Shown: positions 52,458-61,788, counted from the first letter of the stretch. The stretch: DNA of 64,000 bases from Pseudopedobacter sp037968815 (GCA_037968815.1 JBBKWF010000011.1:372001-436000); one strand, 5' to 3'. Notes: generated by a model from the sequence alone, not told the origin. Program-made: numbers and translations.

Positions 52458-52465
52458 CAAAGCTA
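52458..52465 (-). promoter_or_regulatory. Promoter (-7) of the nuoH-N operon
   Basis: The minus strand reads TAGCTTTG, a match to TAnnTTTG, 23 bp before the nuoH start, followed by GCAGCAAAAAAAC. No clear -33 TTTG stands at 19-20 bp. It fits a transcript that begins at nuoH. Confidence 0.5.
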
Positions 52466-52621
52466 ATTAATTTGGGCGCAATTTAATGAATATCTACTAA
52501 TTTAATAGACTTTTATTTTTGGAGGGATAAATTGGGGTGTTTTGAGCTTGGAACTGGCCTGGCAAGTATGAATTTTTGAAACCGATTCATGTTACGCTTA
52601 AGAAGCGGATAGTAGAGAAAA

Positions 52622-53329
52622 TTATAACCAACTATCATTTATTTTTGAATAACAGATTTCAAAACTCAATTTATATTCCTTTTTCAGTAATTCAATTAAC
52701 TTTACAAACTCAGGTTTTGAGTTCGGAGATATATGAACTTTCTTAATAAGACCATTTAAATCAACATCAACAAGATTATCTTTATTTTTTTCATAATCGT
52801 CACTTTCAGTAATGCATCTTATTTCATTTTCGAAAGAATAATGATCTAATTTAGTAACGAAGGGATAGAACAAATTGGATAAATCAAAATAATAATTCTT
52901 TTCATTAATATAGTTTATTTCGCCGATAAAGATTAATCTTGACGTATTATTAAATGACTGTTTTAGCGCCGTTAAATCCGTTTCGATTGCAATTCCTGAT
53001 TTATCTTTAGCATAAATTTTCCACAATGCAAAAGATTCCCTTTCAGCATAACACCAACTCGATATTAGAAAATTCTTTCTTGCAACATTCTCTAAATAAT
53101 TAATTGTGTGTTTGTTTTCGTCTGTTCCATCCTCTGCTTCTTTGATAGCCATTTTTTTCAAAACATATGGTGGAATCCTACCTTCTGAATTATCTCCAAG
53201 ATTCTCCGAATTAGAAAAAAACAGAGCATTTGACTCTAACAAATTTAAAAACTTCCAAAAATCCATATATCGCCAAAGGGGCATATTGACAGAAACAGAT
53301 TGTTTAAAAACTGGATGATCTAGATACAT
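52622..53329 (-). CDS. DUF2971 domain protein
   Basis: The 235-aa cytoplasmic protein has the DUF2971 pattern: LWRYMDFWKFLNLLESNALF near the start, FLISSWCYAERESFALWKIY and KSGIAIETDLTALKQS in the middle, and FENEIRCITESDDYE later. The family is widespread in accessory regions and often lies near toxin-antitoxin or defence genes, but its function is unknown to me. It lies 83 bp past the antitoxin gene on the same strand. Base composition is more AT-rich than the nuo genes. Confidence 0.7.
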   Translation of the reverse strand: MYLDHPVFKQSVSVNMPLWRYMDFWKFLNLLESNALFFSNSENLGDNSEGRIPPYVLKKMAIKEAEDGTDENKHTINYLENVARKNFLISSWCYAERESFALWKIYAKDKSGIAIETDLTALKQSFNNTSRLIFIGEINYINEKNYYFDLSNLFYPFVTKLDHYSFENEIRCITESDDYEKNKDNLVDVDLNGLIKKVHISPNSKPEFVKLIELLKKEYKLSFEICYSKINDSWL

Positions 53330-53412
53330 CTTTCCATGTTTAACCTGGTACTGTTCTTACTTCTCATAAATTTCAAGTTAAAATCCTCAGATCTAAGTAA
53401 TACCGACCGGAT

Positions 53413-53709
53413 CTATACTTGTTCCATTTCTTCTAACAAAGCTTTTTGGAAAGTATACGCGGATTGTAAATTATACCATAATTCGCCACTAGTCCCTAAG
53501 ACTTTTCCGATTTTTATCGCGAGTGTAGCTGAGATATCTCTTTTACCTGCAAAAATAGAGCTTAGGTTGTTTGGATAAATACCTATTTCATTTGCGAAAT
53601 CTTTTTTTTGAATTTGTCTAGCTTCAATTTCTTCGAGCAAAAACTCTCCTGGATGAAATGCCTCGATTTCAATTTCAGCACCTTTAGAATTAAAGATCTG
53701 ATTATTCAT
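53413..53709 (-). CDS. higA: HigA-type antitoxin (XRE family)
   Basis: The 98-aa protein has the HigA layout: AFHPGEFLLEEIEARQIQKK, then the helix-turn-helix KDFANEIGIYPNNLSSIFAG and the C-terminal SGELWYNLQSAYTFQKA. It neutralises the upstream toxin and should repress the operon through the inverted repeat at 54156-54198. I chose the start at 53709 (MNNQIFN) because the longer frame to 53805 overlaps the toxin gene and lacks HigA-like sequence. Confidence 0.88.
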   Translation of the reverse strand: MNNQIFNSKGAEIEIEAFHPGEFLLEEIEARQIQKKDFANEIGIYPNNLSSIFAGKRDISATLAIKIGKVLGTSGELWYNLQSAYTFQKALLEEMEQV

Positions 53710-53776
53710 TTTTTTTAAATTTAATAATGAAAATCCATTATGTTTTGAACATATTGGATTTTCATTAACAGTAAGT

Positions 53777-54082
53777 CTAAGTATAATGATTACTAACTTC
53801 CTCAATAATCATTACCTCAAGGTTATCTTCTTTGTCAATACTAAATACAAGCCTATAACTCCTATTTAGTCTGATAGAGTACATACCTAAATATCTTTTC
53901 TCAACCAGTTTCTCAAAATGCAATGAACTCATTGCCCTTAAATCCTGAGTACTGTTGGCGGCTCTAATAAAAGAAAGCTTTTTCTTAAATGCTATGGTTA
54001 CTTCATTCGGATACTTACTTTTACCACTTGAGCCCTTCTCTGCAAGCATACCTAGATGCTCGTCACGAAATTTTACTTTCAT
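53777..54082 (-). CDS. higB: HigB/RelE-type toxin
   Basis: The 101-aa protein fits the RelE/ParE-fold mRNA interferase or HigB group: IAFKKKLSFIRAANSTQDLR, FEKLVEKRYLGMYSIRLNRS and YRLVFSIDKEDNLEVMIIEE. Toxin before antitoxin is the HigBA order. The gene carries its own promoter and operator upstream. Exact target and catalytic residues cannot be fixed by eye. Confidence 0.85.
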   Translation of the reverse strand: MKVKFRDEHLGMLAEKGSSGKSKYPNEVTIAFKKKLSFIRAANSTQDLRAMSSLHFEKLVEKRYLGMYSIRLNRSYRLVFSIDKEDNLEVMIIEEVSNHYT

Positions 54083-54145
54083 TTTTTTTTAATTTTTTAT
54101 AATTTTCTTTTTTTCCATATCTATCGTTGTTTATTTGTTATACGC

Positions 54146-54176
54146 CAAATATAAACATAAAAAGATAATTATCAAA
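54146..54176 (-). promoter_or_regulatory. higBA promoter
   Basis: On the minus strand the -33 TTTG (54173-54176) and the -7 TATATTTG (54146-54153) are exactly 19 bp apart. The -33 and most of the spacer lie inside the 43-nt inverted repeat, so a repressor bound there would block the promoter. The leader to higB is about 60 nt. Confidence 0.85.
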
Positions 54177-54198
54177 ATTTGATAATTATCTTTTTATG
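54156..54198. promoter_or_regulatory. Inverted-repeat operator with two GATAATTATC boxes
   Basis: This is a perfect 43-nt inverted repeat with a single central base. Each arm holds the self-palindrome GATAATTATC, at 54164-54173 and 54181-54190, set 17 bp apart. It sits over the higBA -33 element, the arrangement expected for autorepression by a dimeric XRE antitoxin binding two sites. It lies 58 bp before the divergent cupin gene, which may also be affected. Confidence 0.75.
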
Positions 54199-54256
54199 AT
54201 AACTTATTCTCAATAATTAAATATCAATTTTCAAATGCAAAACCTATTTTTATAAC

Positions 54257-54688
54257 ATGAAGAAAACCAAAGTCGCAACCATTAGTATATTAACGTTTCT
54301 TTTGATTTATTTCATCACTCCCTTAAGTGCAAAAAAACTAATAGAAGCATACATTTTTGAACGTGAAGATGATATTGGGCGTACACAAAACGGTCCTCAT
54401 AAAGGTGGAGGGGAAACAGTGGGATATAGTTTCTTTGCTGGGGCTGAAGATTTAAAACTTGTTTTCAAAAAACGAGTACTAAAACCAGGTTCGGCGATTG
54501 GTTATCATCTACAAAAAGAAGACGAAATCTACTACATCATTAGCGGTACTGGCGAAATGCAAATGAACGGAAAAACATTTCCGGTTAAAGCGGGCGATGC
54601 TATTTTAACCAGACCCGGAAGTTCACACGGACTTAAACAAACGGGTAATGATGATTTAAGCATCATCATTAACTACGAGAAACACTAA
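54257..54688 (+). CDS. Exported cupin-domain protein
   Basis: The 143-aa protein has an N-terminal signal or anchor (residues 1-25) and one cupin barrel. Motif 1 is GSAIGYHLQKEDEIYYIISG (the His and Glu metal ligands) and motif 2 is AGDAILTRPGSSHGLKQTG. It may be a metal-dependent sugar or small-molecule enzyme, or a binding protein. It is divergent from higBA and converges with the NlpE gene, whose end is only 6 bp away. Confidence 0.85.
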   Translation: MKKTKVATISILTFLLIYFITPLSAKKLIEAYIFEREDDIGRTQNGPHKGGGETVGYSFFAGAEDLKLVFKKRVLKPGSAIGYHLQKEDEIYYIISGTGEMQMNGKTFPVKAGDAILTRPGSSHGLKQTGNDDLSIIINYEKH

Positions 54689-54694
54689 ATTCTT

Positions 54695-55465
54695 TTAAAA
54701 ATAAACCGCAACAAATTTTGCTAATGGTGCCATTCTCGCTTTGTTTAAAGTCATAGTGTCATTATTATAGCTGTAATTGTCTGCTTTTTCCAAGACCTTA
54801 AACAGTTCGTTTTCATCATTAAGGTTTGGGCAGGCCATCATGGTGGAGATTACTTGAGAGAATTTAATGCGATTTCCGGGTAGAATTTCATAAGTTCCGC
54901 CGTAACCGTTACATCCTCCGTTACCTGTAACCCTGTTATTCAAAGATTTCAAAATTAAGTGAGCTTCTCGCTGTCCTTCTGCAGGTGGACTAATAGCCTT
55001 ACCATTAATTTCTACCAATTTCCAGTACTTTTCTATTATTGGATTTTGCTCCTTTTTTAAGATGTATTTACTGGAAAGTTCACTTGTAATTGGTTTGCCT
55101 TTTAAATCTAATTGGATCAACTGATTTTCACCAACCAAATAATAGGTTGGATGAATCGTTTTACTCAACCCATTCAGCGTAATTACACCTCCGCTTTTAT
55201 CCCAGCTAAATTTTCCGGATTTGGTTTCTATATTTTCTTCCTTTCCAATGTAGCTCGTCTCCAATTGGTAATTGCTATTGGTATCAATACGAAGAACAGT
55301 TTTAATTCCTTCACAATCAGCACAAGGAACAATACCAGTATAAACACCCGCCCAATCTAAAGAGTTTTCACTATTATGTGTATCTGTAGTTGTCTTTATT
55401 GTTTTACAAGCGCTAAAACTTATTAAAAGGAAAATGGTAGCTACAATAAGAATCGGATTTTTCAT
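54695..55465 (-). CDS. NlpE-like and META domain lipoprotein
   Basis: The 256-aa lipoprotein (signal ending SFSACKTIK) joins two domains. The first, at about residues 35-130, resembles the N-terminal domain of NlpE, with the CxxC-like GIVPCADCEGIKTVLRID. The second, at about 148-250, is a META/HslJ domain (EINGKAISPPAEGQ, NGGCNGYGGTYEI, ISTMMACPN). NlpE senses envelope or copper stress in Enterobacteria; here the role is inferred as envelope stress. The fusion is common in Bacteroidota. Confidence 0.85.
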   Translation of the reverse strand: MKNPILIVATIFLLISFSACKTIKTTTDTHNSENSLDWAGVYTGIVPCADCEGIKTVLRIDTNSNYQLETSYIGKEENIETKSGKFSWDKSGGVITLNGLSKTIHPTYYLVGENQLIQLDLKGKPITSELSSKYILKKEQNPIIEKYWKLVEINGKAISPPAEGQREAHLILKSLNNRVTGNGGCNGYGGTYEILPGNRIKFSQVISTMMACPNLNDENELFKVLEKADNYSYNNDTMTLNKARMAPLAKFVAVYF

Positions 55466-55555
55466 GGATGGTGTTCGTTATTTTTAAATGAACGACAAAA
55501 AGTTTGCCGTTTTCAAATCCCTACGACTTTAAGTAAGACATCGATACAAAAAGGA

Positions 55556-56338
55556 CTAATCTTTTTTATGCGAAAATAACCAAGGCAACAAGTCCTTTTC
55601 AGCAAAAGCGCTATCCCAACTATTATGATTTGCATTCGGGTAAAGCGAAAATTTAAATTCCGCATTTCTTTTCTCTAACTCTTTGGCAATATTCTTTGTC
55701 AGTTGAGGATCAACTACATCATCTTTTCCCCCATGAAACAACCATAAAGGAACATCATCATACTTCTTTACATTTTTCGGGTTATCGCCACCACAGATAG
55801 CAAAGGCTGCAGCAAAAGTATTTTTTTCTCTTCTTAGTAACTCATAAGTACCCATTCCTCCCATAGAAAGCCCACCTACATAAAACCTATCCTGATCTAA
55901 ATAAGTTAAATCCTCTAACTCATTCATATATTTTGTCAATAACTTCATTGCTTTGGTAGGTTTTCCACAAGTTTGAAACTTAAACTCTCGTTTACCCTCA
56001 CTGTTCTTCTCGGCCTTTACATTAGCCCAATAGCTATCATTTCCGCACTGAGGAAAAATAACAACTGCTGGATAATTTTTACGAAATGCAGGATCTAAAA
56101 ACATCTTTGAACCATGAACCAATTGCTTTTCATTATCATAACCACTTTCTCCTCTCCCGTGTAAAAACAACATCATTGGGTATTTTTTTGAAGGATCAAA
56201 GTTTTCTGGATAAAGAATACGAACTGGTAATGTATCGCCTTTAAAAACAAAAGTTTTCTTTACAAAATCACTTTTTGTTTGTGCATTGCCAGCTAGAAAG
56301 AAAAGACAGACTGAAAATGTTAAAATAAGTTTTCTCAT
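55556..56338 (-). CDS. Exported alpha/beta-hydrolase (esterase/peptidase-like)
   Basis: The 260-aa secreted enzyme has a signal peptide (MRKLILTFSVCLFFLAGNAQ) and the catalytic triad pattern: GGLSMGGMGTYELLRR (nucleophile Ser), GKDDVVDPQLTK (Asp) and NANHNSWDSAF (His). The HGRGESGYDNEKQLVHGS segment is the oxyanion-side motif of the feruloyl-esterase or phospholipase-like group often found in glycan loci. I chose the start at 56338 because the ATG at 56362 adds only MCFKHINN before the signal. It lies 59 bp after bglX. Confidence 0.82.
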   Translation of the reverse strand: MRKLILTFSVCLFFLAGNAQTKSDFVKKTFVFKGDTLPVRILYPENFDPSKKYPMMLFLHGRGESGYDNEKQLVHGSKMFLDPAFRKNYPAVVIFPQCGNDSYWANVKAEKNSEGKREFKFQTCGKPTKAMKLLTKYMNELEDLTYLDQDRFYVGGLSMGGMGTYELLRREKNTFAAAFAICGGDNPKNVKKYDDVPLWLFHGGKDDVVDPQLTKNIAKELEKRNAEFKFSLYPNANHNSWDSAFAEKDLLPWLFSHKKD

Positions 56339-56397
56339 GTTGTTTATATGTTTAAAACACAAGCAATAAATTACAGCTAATTTATTGCTACCTAAGT

Positions 56398-58701
56398 TTA
56401 GTTTGTTAGTTTAAAATCTGATGGCTTTACGTTTGCAGAGCTATTGCCAACAAAAACTTTAAAGTCTCCAGGTTCTGCAATATGTTTTAAATCTGCGTTA
56501 TAAAACTTTAAGGTTTCTTCAGTTATAGAAAAAGTTACCGTTTTAATTTCTCCAGCTTTTAACATTATTTTTTTAAAGCCTTTTAACTCTTTTACCGGCC
56601 TAACAATAGAACCTACCATATCACGAATATACAGTTGAACTACCTCTTCTCCAGCTTTTGCCCCTGAGTTTTTGACCTCAACACTTACTTCAATTGTTTC
56701 AGAAGTAGTCATGGTGTTTTTGCTAAGTTTTGGCGCTGAAATTTCAAATGTGGTATAACTTAACCCATAACCGAAAGGATAAAGTGGCTCATTGGTTACA
56801 TCTATGTAATTAGAACGGAATTTTTGAAACCATCCACCCTCTGGTAAAGGACGGCCTGTATTTTTATGATTGTAGTAAATTGGTATTTGACCAATGTTCT
56901 GCGGAAAAGTAACCGTAAGCTTACCGGAAGGATTTACATCTCCAAACAAAACATCAGCAATTGCGTTCCCTGTTTCTGAACCACCAAACCAAACATCAAG
57001 TATCGCAGGCACATTTTCATTTTCCCATGATAAGTCTAAAGGTCTTCCGTTAAACAACACTAAAACAACAGGCTTTCCTGTAGCTAGTAGAGCTTTCAAT
57101 AGTCGCTGTTGAATAGCTGGTATTTGAATATTTGTACGGCTTGAGCTTTCACCGCTCATTTCAGAACTTTCTCCTAATGCAGCAACTACTACATCAGCTT
57201 TATTTGCAACTGCAACCGCTTCTTTAATTATTGCATCCTCGGAACGGTTATCTCTTTTGATATCACGACCAAACATGGTTGCTCTGGTCTGATAAGCTTC
57301 ATCTTCCAATAAATTGGAACCCAAAGCGTAAATGATTTTTGCTTGATTACCTACTGCATTTTCGAGCCCAGTTTTCAAAGAAATTGCTTTACTCAAGTCA
57401 GCAGAAACAGCCCAAGTACCTGGCATATTTACTTTAGAATCTGCAAGAGGTCCTATTAAAGCAATTGTTCCGGATTTTTTAATAGGCAACAAATTACTTT
57501 CATTTTTCAATAAAACAAAGCTTTTAGTAGCCGCTTCACGCACTGCCTGTTTATTTGCTACAGTATAAATTTTTGCTTTCGCTCTGTTCTCATCGCAATA
57601 TTTATATGGGTCTTCAAACAAACCTAATTTGAATTTCGCTTCTAAAACAAAACGACAAGCTCTATCAATATCGGCTATATTTACTTTACCCTCTGCTAAG
57701 GATTTCTTAAGTGTAGTTAAGAAACCTTCGCCAACCATATCCATATCCACACCGGCTGTTAAAGCTTTCGCTGATACCTCTTCCAAGTTACCGAAACCAT
57801 GATCAATCATTTCATTGATACCGGTATAATCGGTAACAATTAAGCCTGTAAAATTCCATTCGTTTCTTAAAACATCTTGCATCAACCATTTATTGGCTGT
57901 TGCGGGTACGCCATCAACATCATTGAAAGACATCATTACACTTCCTGCACCAGCGTCAATAGCGGCTTTATAAGGTGGAAAGTAATCATTATACATTTTA
58001 ATCTTGCTCATGTCGGTAGTATTGTAATCTCTACCCGCTTCAGATGCCCCATAAAGTGCAAAGTGCTTCACACAAGACATTAAAGTATTTATTTTTGTTA
58101 AATCATCTCCTTGATATCCTTGTACCATTGCTTTTGCAATCTCAGACCCTAGGAAAGCATCTTCGCCGCTACCTTCTGCAATACGGCCCCAACGTGGGTC
58201 TCTAGAGATATCTACCATTGGAGAAAATGTCCAATTTATTCCATCTGCTGTTGCTTCTTCTGCCGCTATTTGAGCACTTTTTTTAATCAGTTCCATATCC
58301 CAAGTAGCAGCTAAAGCTAAGGGGATTGGAAAAGCTGTTTTATAACCATGGATCACATCCATTCCAAAAATCAAAGGAATTTTTAAGCGGGTGTGGTTGA
58401 CTGCTAATTCTTGTGCGGTACGAATTTTAGCTGGCGTACTTAAACTAAAGAAACCACCAACTTGTCCGCTTTTTACTTTTTTCTCGATATCGGAATTTCC
58501 GGTTGATCCTGTAATGGCTTCTCCTCCAGTAAGTAAGTTAAGTTGCCCGATTTTTTCATCAACCGTCATTTTACCCATTAAATCAGAAATGAAAACATCC
58601 ATTTTAGATGATGTTGCTTTTTGCACTGTTGGTTTTTGCTGTGCGCATGCTGTAACTACTGTTATAGCTCCAAGGGTAAAAATGTATTTTAGTAACTGCA
58701 T
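56398..58701 (-). CDS. bglX: Family 3 glycoside hydrolase, beta-glucosidase
   Basis: The 767-aa exported GH3 enzyme (signal with a Cys near residue 20, TACAQQKP, possibly a lipoprotein) has the N-terminal TIM-barrel with KIPLIFGMDVIHGYKTAFPI, SPMVDISRDPRWGRIAEGSG and CVKHFALYGASEAGRDYNTT. The nucleophile aspartate lies in LIVTDYTGINEMIDHG. The second domain (FVLLKNESNLLPI) and the C-terminal FN3-like domain follow. It would cut terminal beta-glucosyl units in the periplasm. It sits 28 bp after the GH43 gene. Confidence 0.92.
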   Translation of the reverse strand: MQLLKYIFTLGAITVVTACAQQKPTVQKATSSKMDVFISDLMGKMTVDEKIGQLNLLTGGEAITGSTGNSDIEKKVKSGQVGGFFSLSTPAKIRTAQELAVNHTRLKIPLIFGMDVIHGYKTAFPIPLALAATWDMELIKKSAQIAAEEATADGINWTFSPMVDISRDPRWGRIAEGSGEDAFLGSEIAKAMVQGYQGDDLTKINTLMSCVKHFALYGASEAGRDYNTTDMSKIKMYNDYFPPYKAAIDAGAGSVMMSFNDVDGVPATANKWLMQDVLRNEWNFTGLIVTDYTGINEMIDHGFGNLEEVSAKALTAGVDMDMVGEGFLTTLKKSLAEGKVNIADIDRACRFVLEAKFKLGLFEDPYKYCDENRAKAKIYTVANKQAVREAATKSFVLLKNESNLLPIKKSGTIALIGPLADSKVNMPGTWAVSADLSKAISLKTGLENAVGNQAKIIYALGSNLLEDEAYQTRATMFGRDIKRDNRSEDAIIKEAVAVANKADVVVAALGESSEMSGESSSRTNIQIPAIQQRLLKALLATGKPVVLVLFNGRPLDLSWENENVPAILDVWFGGSETGNAIADVLFGDVNPSGKLTVTFPQNIGQIPIYYNHKNTGRPLPEGGWFQKFRSNYIDVTNEPLYPFGYGLSYTTFEISAPKLSKNTMTTSETIEVSVEVKNSGAKAGEEVVQLYIRDMVGSIVRPVKELKGFKKIMLKAGEIKTVTFSITEETLKFYNADLKHIAEPGDFKVFVGNSSANVKPSDFKLTN

Positions 58702-58729
58702 AATATTTGTTTTTTAGCCAGAGTGTATT

Positions 58730-60457
58730 TTAATTTGCCTTAACCAATTTTGTTGCTTTTGAGATTCCGTTTTCATTGAAAGCTTCCACCGTGAAATAGT
58801 AGGCCTGATCAACATTCAAACTTCTTAAGTCAAGTTGATTATCGCTATAAACCAACCAAGAATTATATAATTTATCAGGAGCAATACCCCATTTTATGTT
58901 ATAACCTTGTGCATCCTTCACTTTATCCCAAGTAAGTAATGCGTCTCTCTTATCCGCTTTTCTTTGTACTTTAAAATTATTCGCGATTTTAGGTAGTTTA
59001 CCTTCACCTAAACCAAATACTCTTAAACCAGAAATAGCCAAATTAGGTGTGGGTACGTGGATATTATTGTACCTGATGTACCTGACGTTTTGCGGAACTG
59101 CTAATTCCACATAATCATTAGGAACGTCTTTATAGCTATTTTTTCTATCCACCAAAGAAACCCAGTTTTTGCCATCTAATGATCCTTCTATTGTGTATCT
59201 GTGGTATAAACTATCCGGTCTTCCGTATAGGTCAGATTTATAGTCGTGGTAATTAACCTGAATAGCGTAAACTTTAGCGCTTTTTTCTAAATCTATTTGT
59301 AACCATTGTTTATCATCCGCTGATTTTGCTAACCAAAAGGTCTTCACCTTTTCATCTGTGACATGTTGTGCTTTGAAAGTATCAACAACTGAAGATGCTG
59401 TTACATCTTTTTTGTAGGATAATAACATCCAACCTCTAAATTCTCCTTGTTTATTAGGAATAGATGGTGCATAATGTGGATAGTCTCCAAAAGAAGTATT
59501 ACTATACATTAAGCCATCTTTATCAAACCAAAGTGGAAATACGGCTAGTCTGCGCTCCCAGTTCATATTTGCAGAAAGTGCCATTGAAGAATAATGCCAA
59601 TATTGGTTTCCTGGACCTAAAACTGTACTGCCATGCCCTGCACCGTTCATATAGCCCCCTGGCTTGTAAGTTACCGGGTTGTTAGGAGCGTATGTATACG
59701 GTCCTAGAGGTTTATCTGCCATATAAACACCGTCGGCATAGACGTTAAACTCTGTTCCCGGAGCGGCGTATTGCATGTAGTATTTATTGTTGTGCTTAGT
59801 TAACCATGCGCCTTCCATGTAACCCTCTAAATCAGAGATATGGTTTTCACCGAAACGCTCCCAACCATGCTTTGCTTCATCCAGTTTAAACAACTCTACT
59901 GTTTCTCCTTTTTTATGAAAACGTTTATTTTTATCGAGTTCCATTCCACGTAATGGATAGGTATTTGAAGAGCCCCAAAACATATATGCTTTACCATCGT
60001 CATCAATAAACAAATCAGGGTCTTGCAATCCATTTAAAATAGATGGAGTTGCTTTCCAATCGCCTTTTTTTGGATCATCAGTGTATAGAATACTCATCGA
60101 GCCGGAAGGATCGCCAGTAACGTATAGTACAGAATCTTTATAATTATGGGCGGCGGGTGCATTTGAACCTTGAAAATACCATTTCTCAGGTTTAATGAAA
60201 TTCCAATTAGTTAAATCTGTTGAATGCCAATAACCCAAAGAACGGGTGACAAACATATAATACTCTCCACGAAAATTAACCACCGCAGGGTCGGCACCAG
60301 AGCGGTAGGAAATGCTTTTATCAGCATCATAAATAGCATAAGTATAATCTAAGTTAATTGGATTACAATAAGTCTGCATTTGCGATTGTTGAGCAAATGA
60401 GGAGCTTAAGCAAGCTATAACTAATGATAATGCAAGTATAAATTTATTTAATTTCAT
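58730..60457 (-). CDS. Family 43 glycoside hydrolase with discoidin and FN3 domains
   Basis: The 575-aa secreted protein has a five-bladed beta-propeller GH43-like domain at about residues 50-345. Candidate catalytic residues are Asp56 in SGADPAVVNF, the Asp of LQDPDLFIDDDGKAYMFWGS and the Glu of LEGYMEGAWLTK. It is followed by an F5/8 type C (discoidin) domain (about 360-480; WLQIDLEKSAKVYAIQVNY) and an FN3 domain (about 490-575). GH43 enzymes usually act on arabinan, xylan or galactan side chains; the substrate here is open. It lies 2 bp after the glycoamylase-like gene. Confidence 0.87.
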   Translation of the reverse strand: MKLNKFILALSLVIACLSSSFAQQSQMQTYCNPINLDYTYAIYDADKSISYRSGADPAVVNFRGEYYMFVTRSLGYWHSTDLTNWNFIKPEKWYFQGSNAPAAHNYKDSVLYVTGDPSGSMSILYTDDPKKGDWKATPSILNGLQDPDLFIDDDGKAYMFWGSSNTYPLRGMELDKNKRFHKKGETVELFKLDEAKHGWERFGENHISDLEGYMEGAWLTKHNNKYYMQYAAPGTEFNVYADGVYMADKPLGPYTYAPNNPVTYKPGGYMNGAGHGSTVLGPGNQYWHYSSMALSANMNWERRLAVFPLWFDKDGLMYSNTSFGDYPHYAPSIPNKQGEFRGWMLLSYKKDVTASSVVDTFKAQHVTDEKVKTFWLAKSADDKQWLQIDLEKSAKVYAIQVNYHDYKSDLYGRPDSLYHRYTIEGSLDGKNWVSLVDRKNSYKDVPNDYVELAVPQNVRYIRYNNIHVPTPNLAISGLRVFGLGEGKLPKIANNFKVQRKADKRDALLTWDKVKDAQGYNIKWGIAPDKLYNSWLVYSDNQLDLRSLNVDQAYYFTVEAFNENGISKATKLVKAN

Positions 60458-60459
60458 TT

Positions 60460-61788
60460 TTAGTTTTTAAGATATGGACTCTGAAACCCTAATTTTTTCA
60501 GACCGGCCTGTACATCTTCATCAGCCATAAAAAGATTCCAAAGTAAACCCGTACGGTAATTTTCAATCATTACCACTTGGGGGCCTTGGTCAATCCCTAA
60601 ATACCTTTTTGGACACCAGTCTTTGCTTTCGCTGAAGGCATCATAAAAGCCATATTCGCCCCATACTTTATCTTTTTTATTAGTGTACCAATACCTCATT
60701 GCCGCTAAAGATTTTTCAGGCGTATAAACAATGGAAGATATCGCAGCTGTAGGGGCAATTACACCCAAATCTCTATTTTTTTGTGGTGAATGACCTGCAT
60801 AACCTTTTACCGAATAACTAGAAGTTAACCCCCAACTTTCCTTGCCATAACCCTCATAACTTAAGGGGTTATCTACAGCCCATTGATAATTGATTAAAGT
60901 CTGATTTTTTGATTCTACACCATAATCTCCGTAGGCATCTTTTAAGCCATTTGGATTTAAGCCGAGGTAAGAATAATGTGCCCAAAATAAAGGACCTCCA
61001 TTTTCTGAACCTTGATGCATAAACTGTAATGGAATATCTTTGTAGCTGGATGGAGATTTAATTGCTCCATTATTTGCCCAGCCTTGGTCATATACCGTTT
61101 TATCGATTCCATGAGTTGGCGAAGCTGCAGCCATTACGTACATGATTAAGCATTCATTATAGCCTCTAACCGGGAAATTCATCTTCCATTGATAGTTTGG
61201 ACTCCAGTGCCAATACAACACATCTTCTCCATTTCGGTAAAAATCAAAATCAATTTCTTTCCAAAGCTTATCTGCTAAAGCAGCAAGTTCTTTTTCTTTG
61301 GTATTTCCGTTTTTAAAGTATTGTTTTACACAAACTAAGCCTTGTGCTACAAAAGCTGTTTCTACTAAATCTCCGCCATCATCATATTTAGAGAAAGGTT
61401 TTGTTTTACCTGTATCGCCATAAATCCAATGGGGCCAAGCACCATGATAACGATCAGCTTTACCTAAAAAATTTAAAACCTTTATTAGTCTTTCCACTCC
61501 TGCATCACGGCTTACAAAATTTCTATCTATACCCGCAATAATTCCCATAATTCCAAAACCTGCTGCACCAGAAGTAACAATATTACTTTCGTAATTAGGT
61601 TGGTCTATATGTATTCTTTCTCTGGCTGCACCAGAGTTTGCTTCTGCACCCTCCCAAAAATATTTGAATGTTTGGTATTGTACAGTATCTAATAACTGTT
61701 GATCGGTTAAATTACCAGTTGCTAGCTTTTTGCCTCCGTTACAGGAAACACCAAAAAGAGCAATTAAAATATAAATGGCATTCCTCAT
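60460..61788 (-). CDS. Glycoamylase-like family enzyme (possible GH144)
   Basis: The 442-aa lipoprotein (signal ending GVSCNGGKK) carries the PF10091-type glycoamylase-like alpha/alpha barrel: TFKYFWEGAEANSGAARERI, GFGIMGIIAGIDRNF, YGDTGKTKPFSKYDDGGDLV, YWHWSPNYQWKMNFPVRGYN and IAPTAAISSIVYTPEKSLAA. Some members of this family are GH144 endo-beta-1,2-glucanases. It shares high similarity along its whole length with the neighbour at 61797, so the two look like paralogues from a duplication. It lies 8 bp after that gene and 2 bp before GH43. Confidence 0.85.
   Translation of the reverse strand: MRNAIYILIALFGVSCNGGKKLATGNLTDQQLLDTVQYQTFKYFWEGAEANSGAARERIHIDQPNYESNIVTSGAAGFGIMGIIAGIDRNFVSRDAGVERLIKVLNFLGKADRYHGAWPHWIYGDTGKTKPFSKYDDGGDLVETAFVAQGLVCVKQYFKNGNTKEKELAALADKLWKEIDFDFYRNGEDVLYWHWSPNYQWKMNFPVRGYNECLIMYVMAAASPTHGIDKTVYDQGWANNGAIKSPSSYKDIPLQFMHQGSENGGPLFWAHYSYLGLNPNGLKDAYGDYGVESKNQTLINYQWAVDNPLSYEGYGKESWGLTSSYSVKGYAGHSPQKNRDLGVIAPTAAISSIVYTPEKSLAAMRYWYTNKKDKVWGEYGFYDAFSESKDWCPKRYLGIDQGPQVVMIENYRTGLLWNLFMADEDVQAGLKKLGFQSPYLKN

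Noticed and set aside
53710..53805. Longer higA start overlapping higB
   Set aside because: The extra residues are not HigA-like, and a good ATG follows at 53709, 67 bp after the toxin stop.
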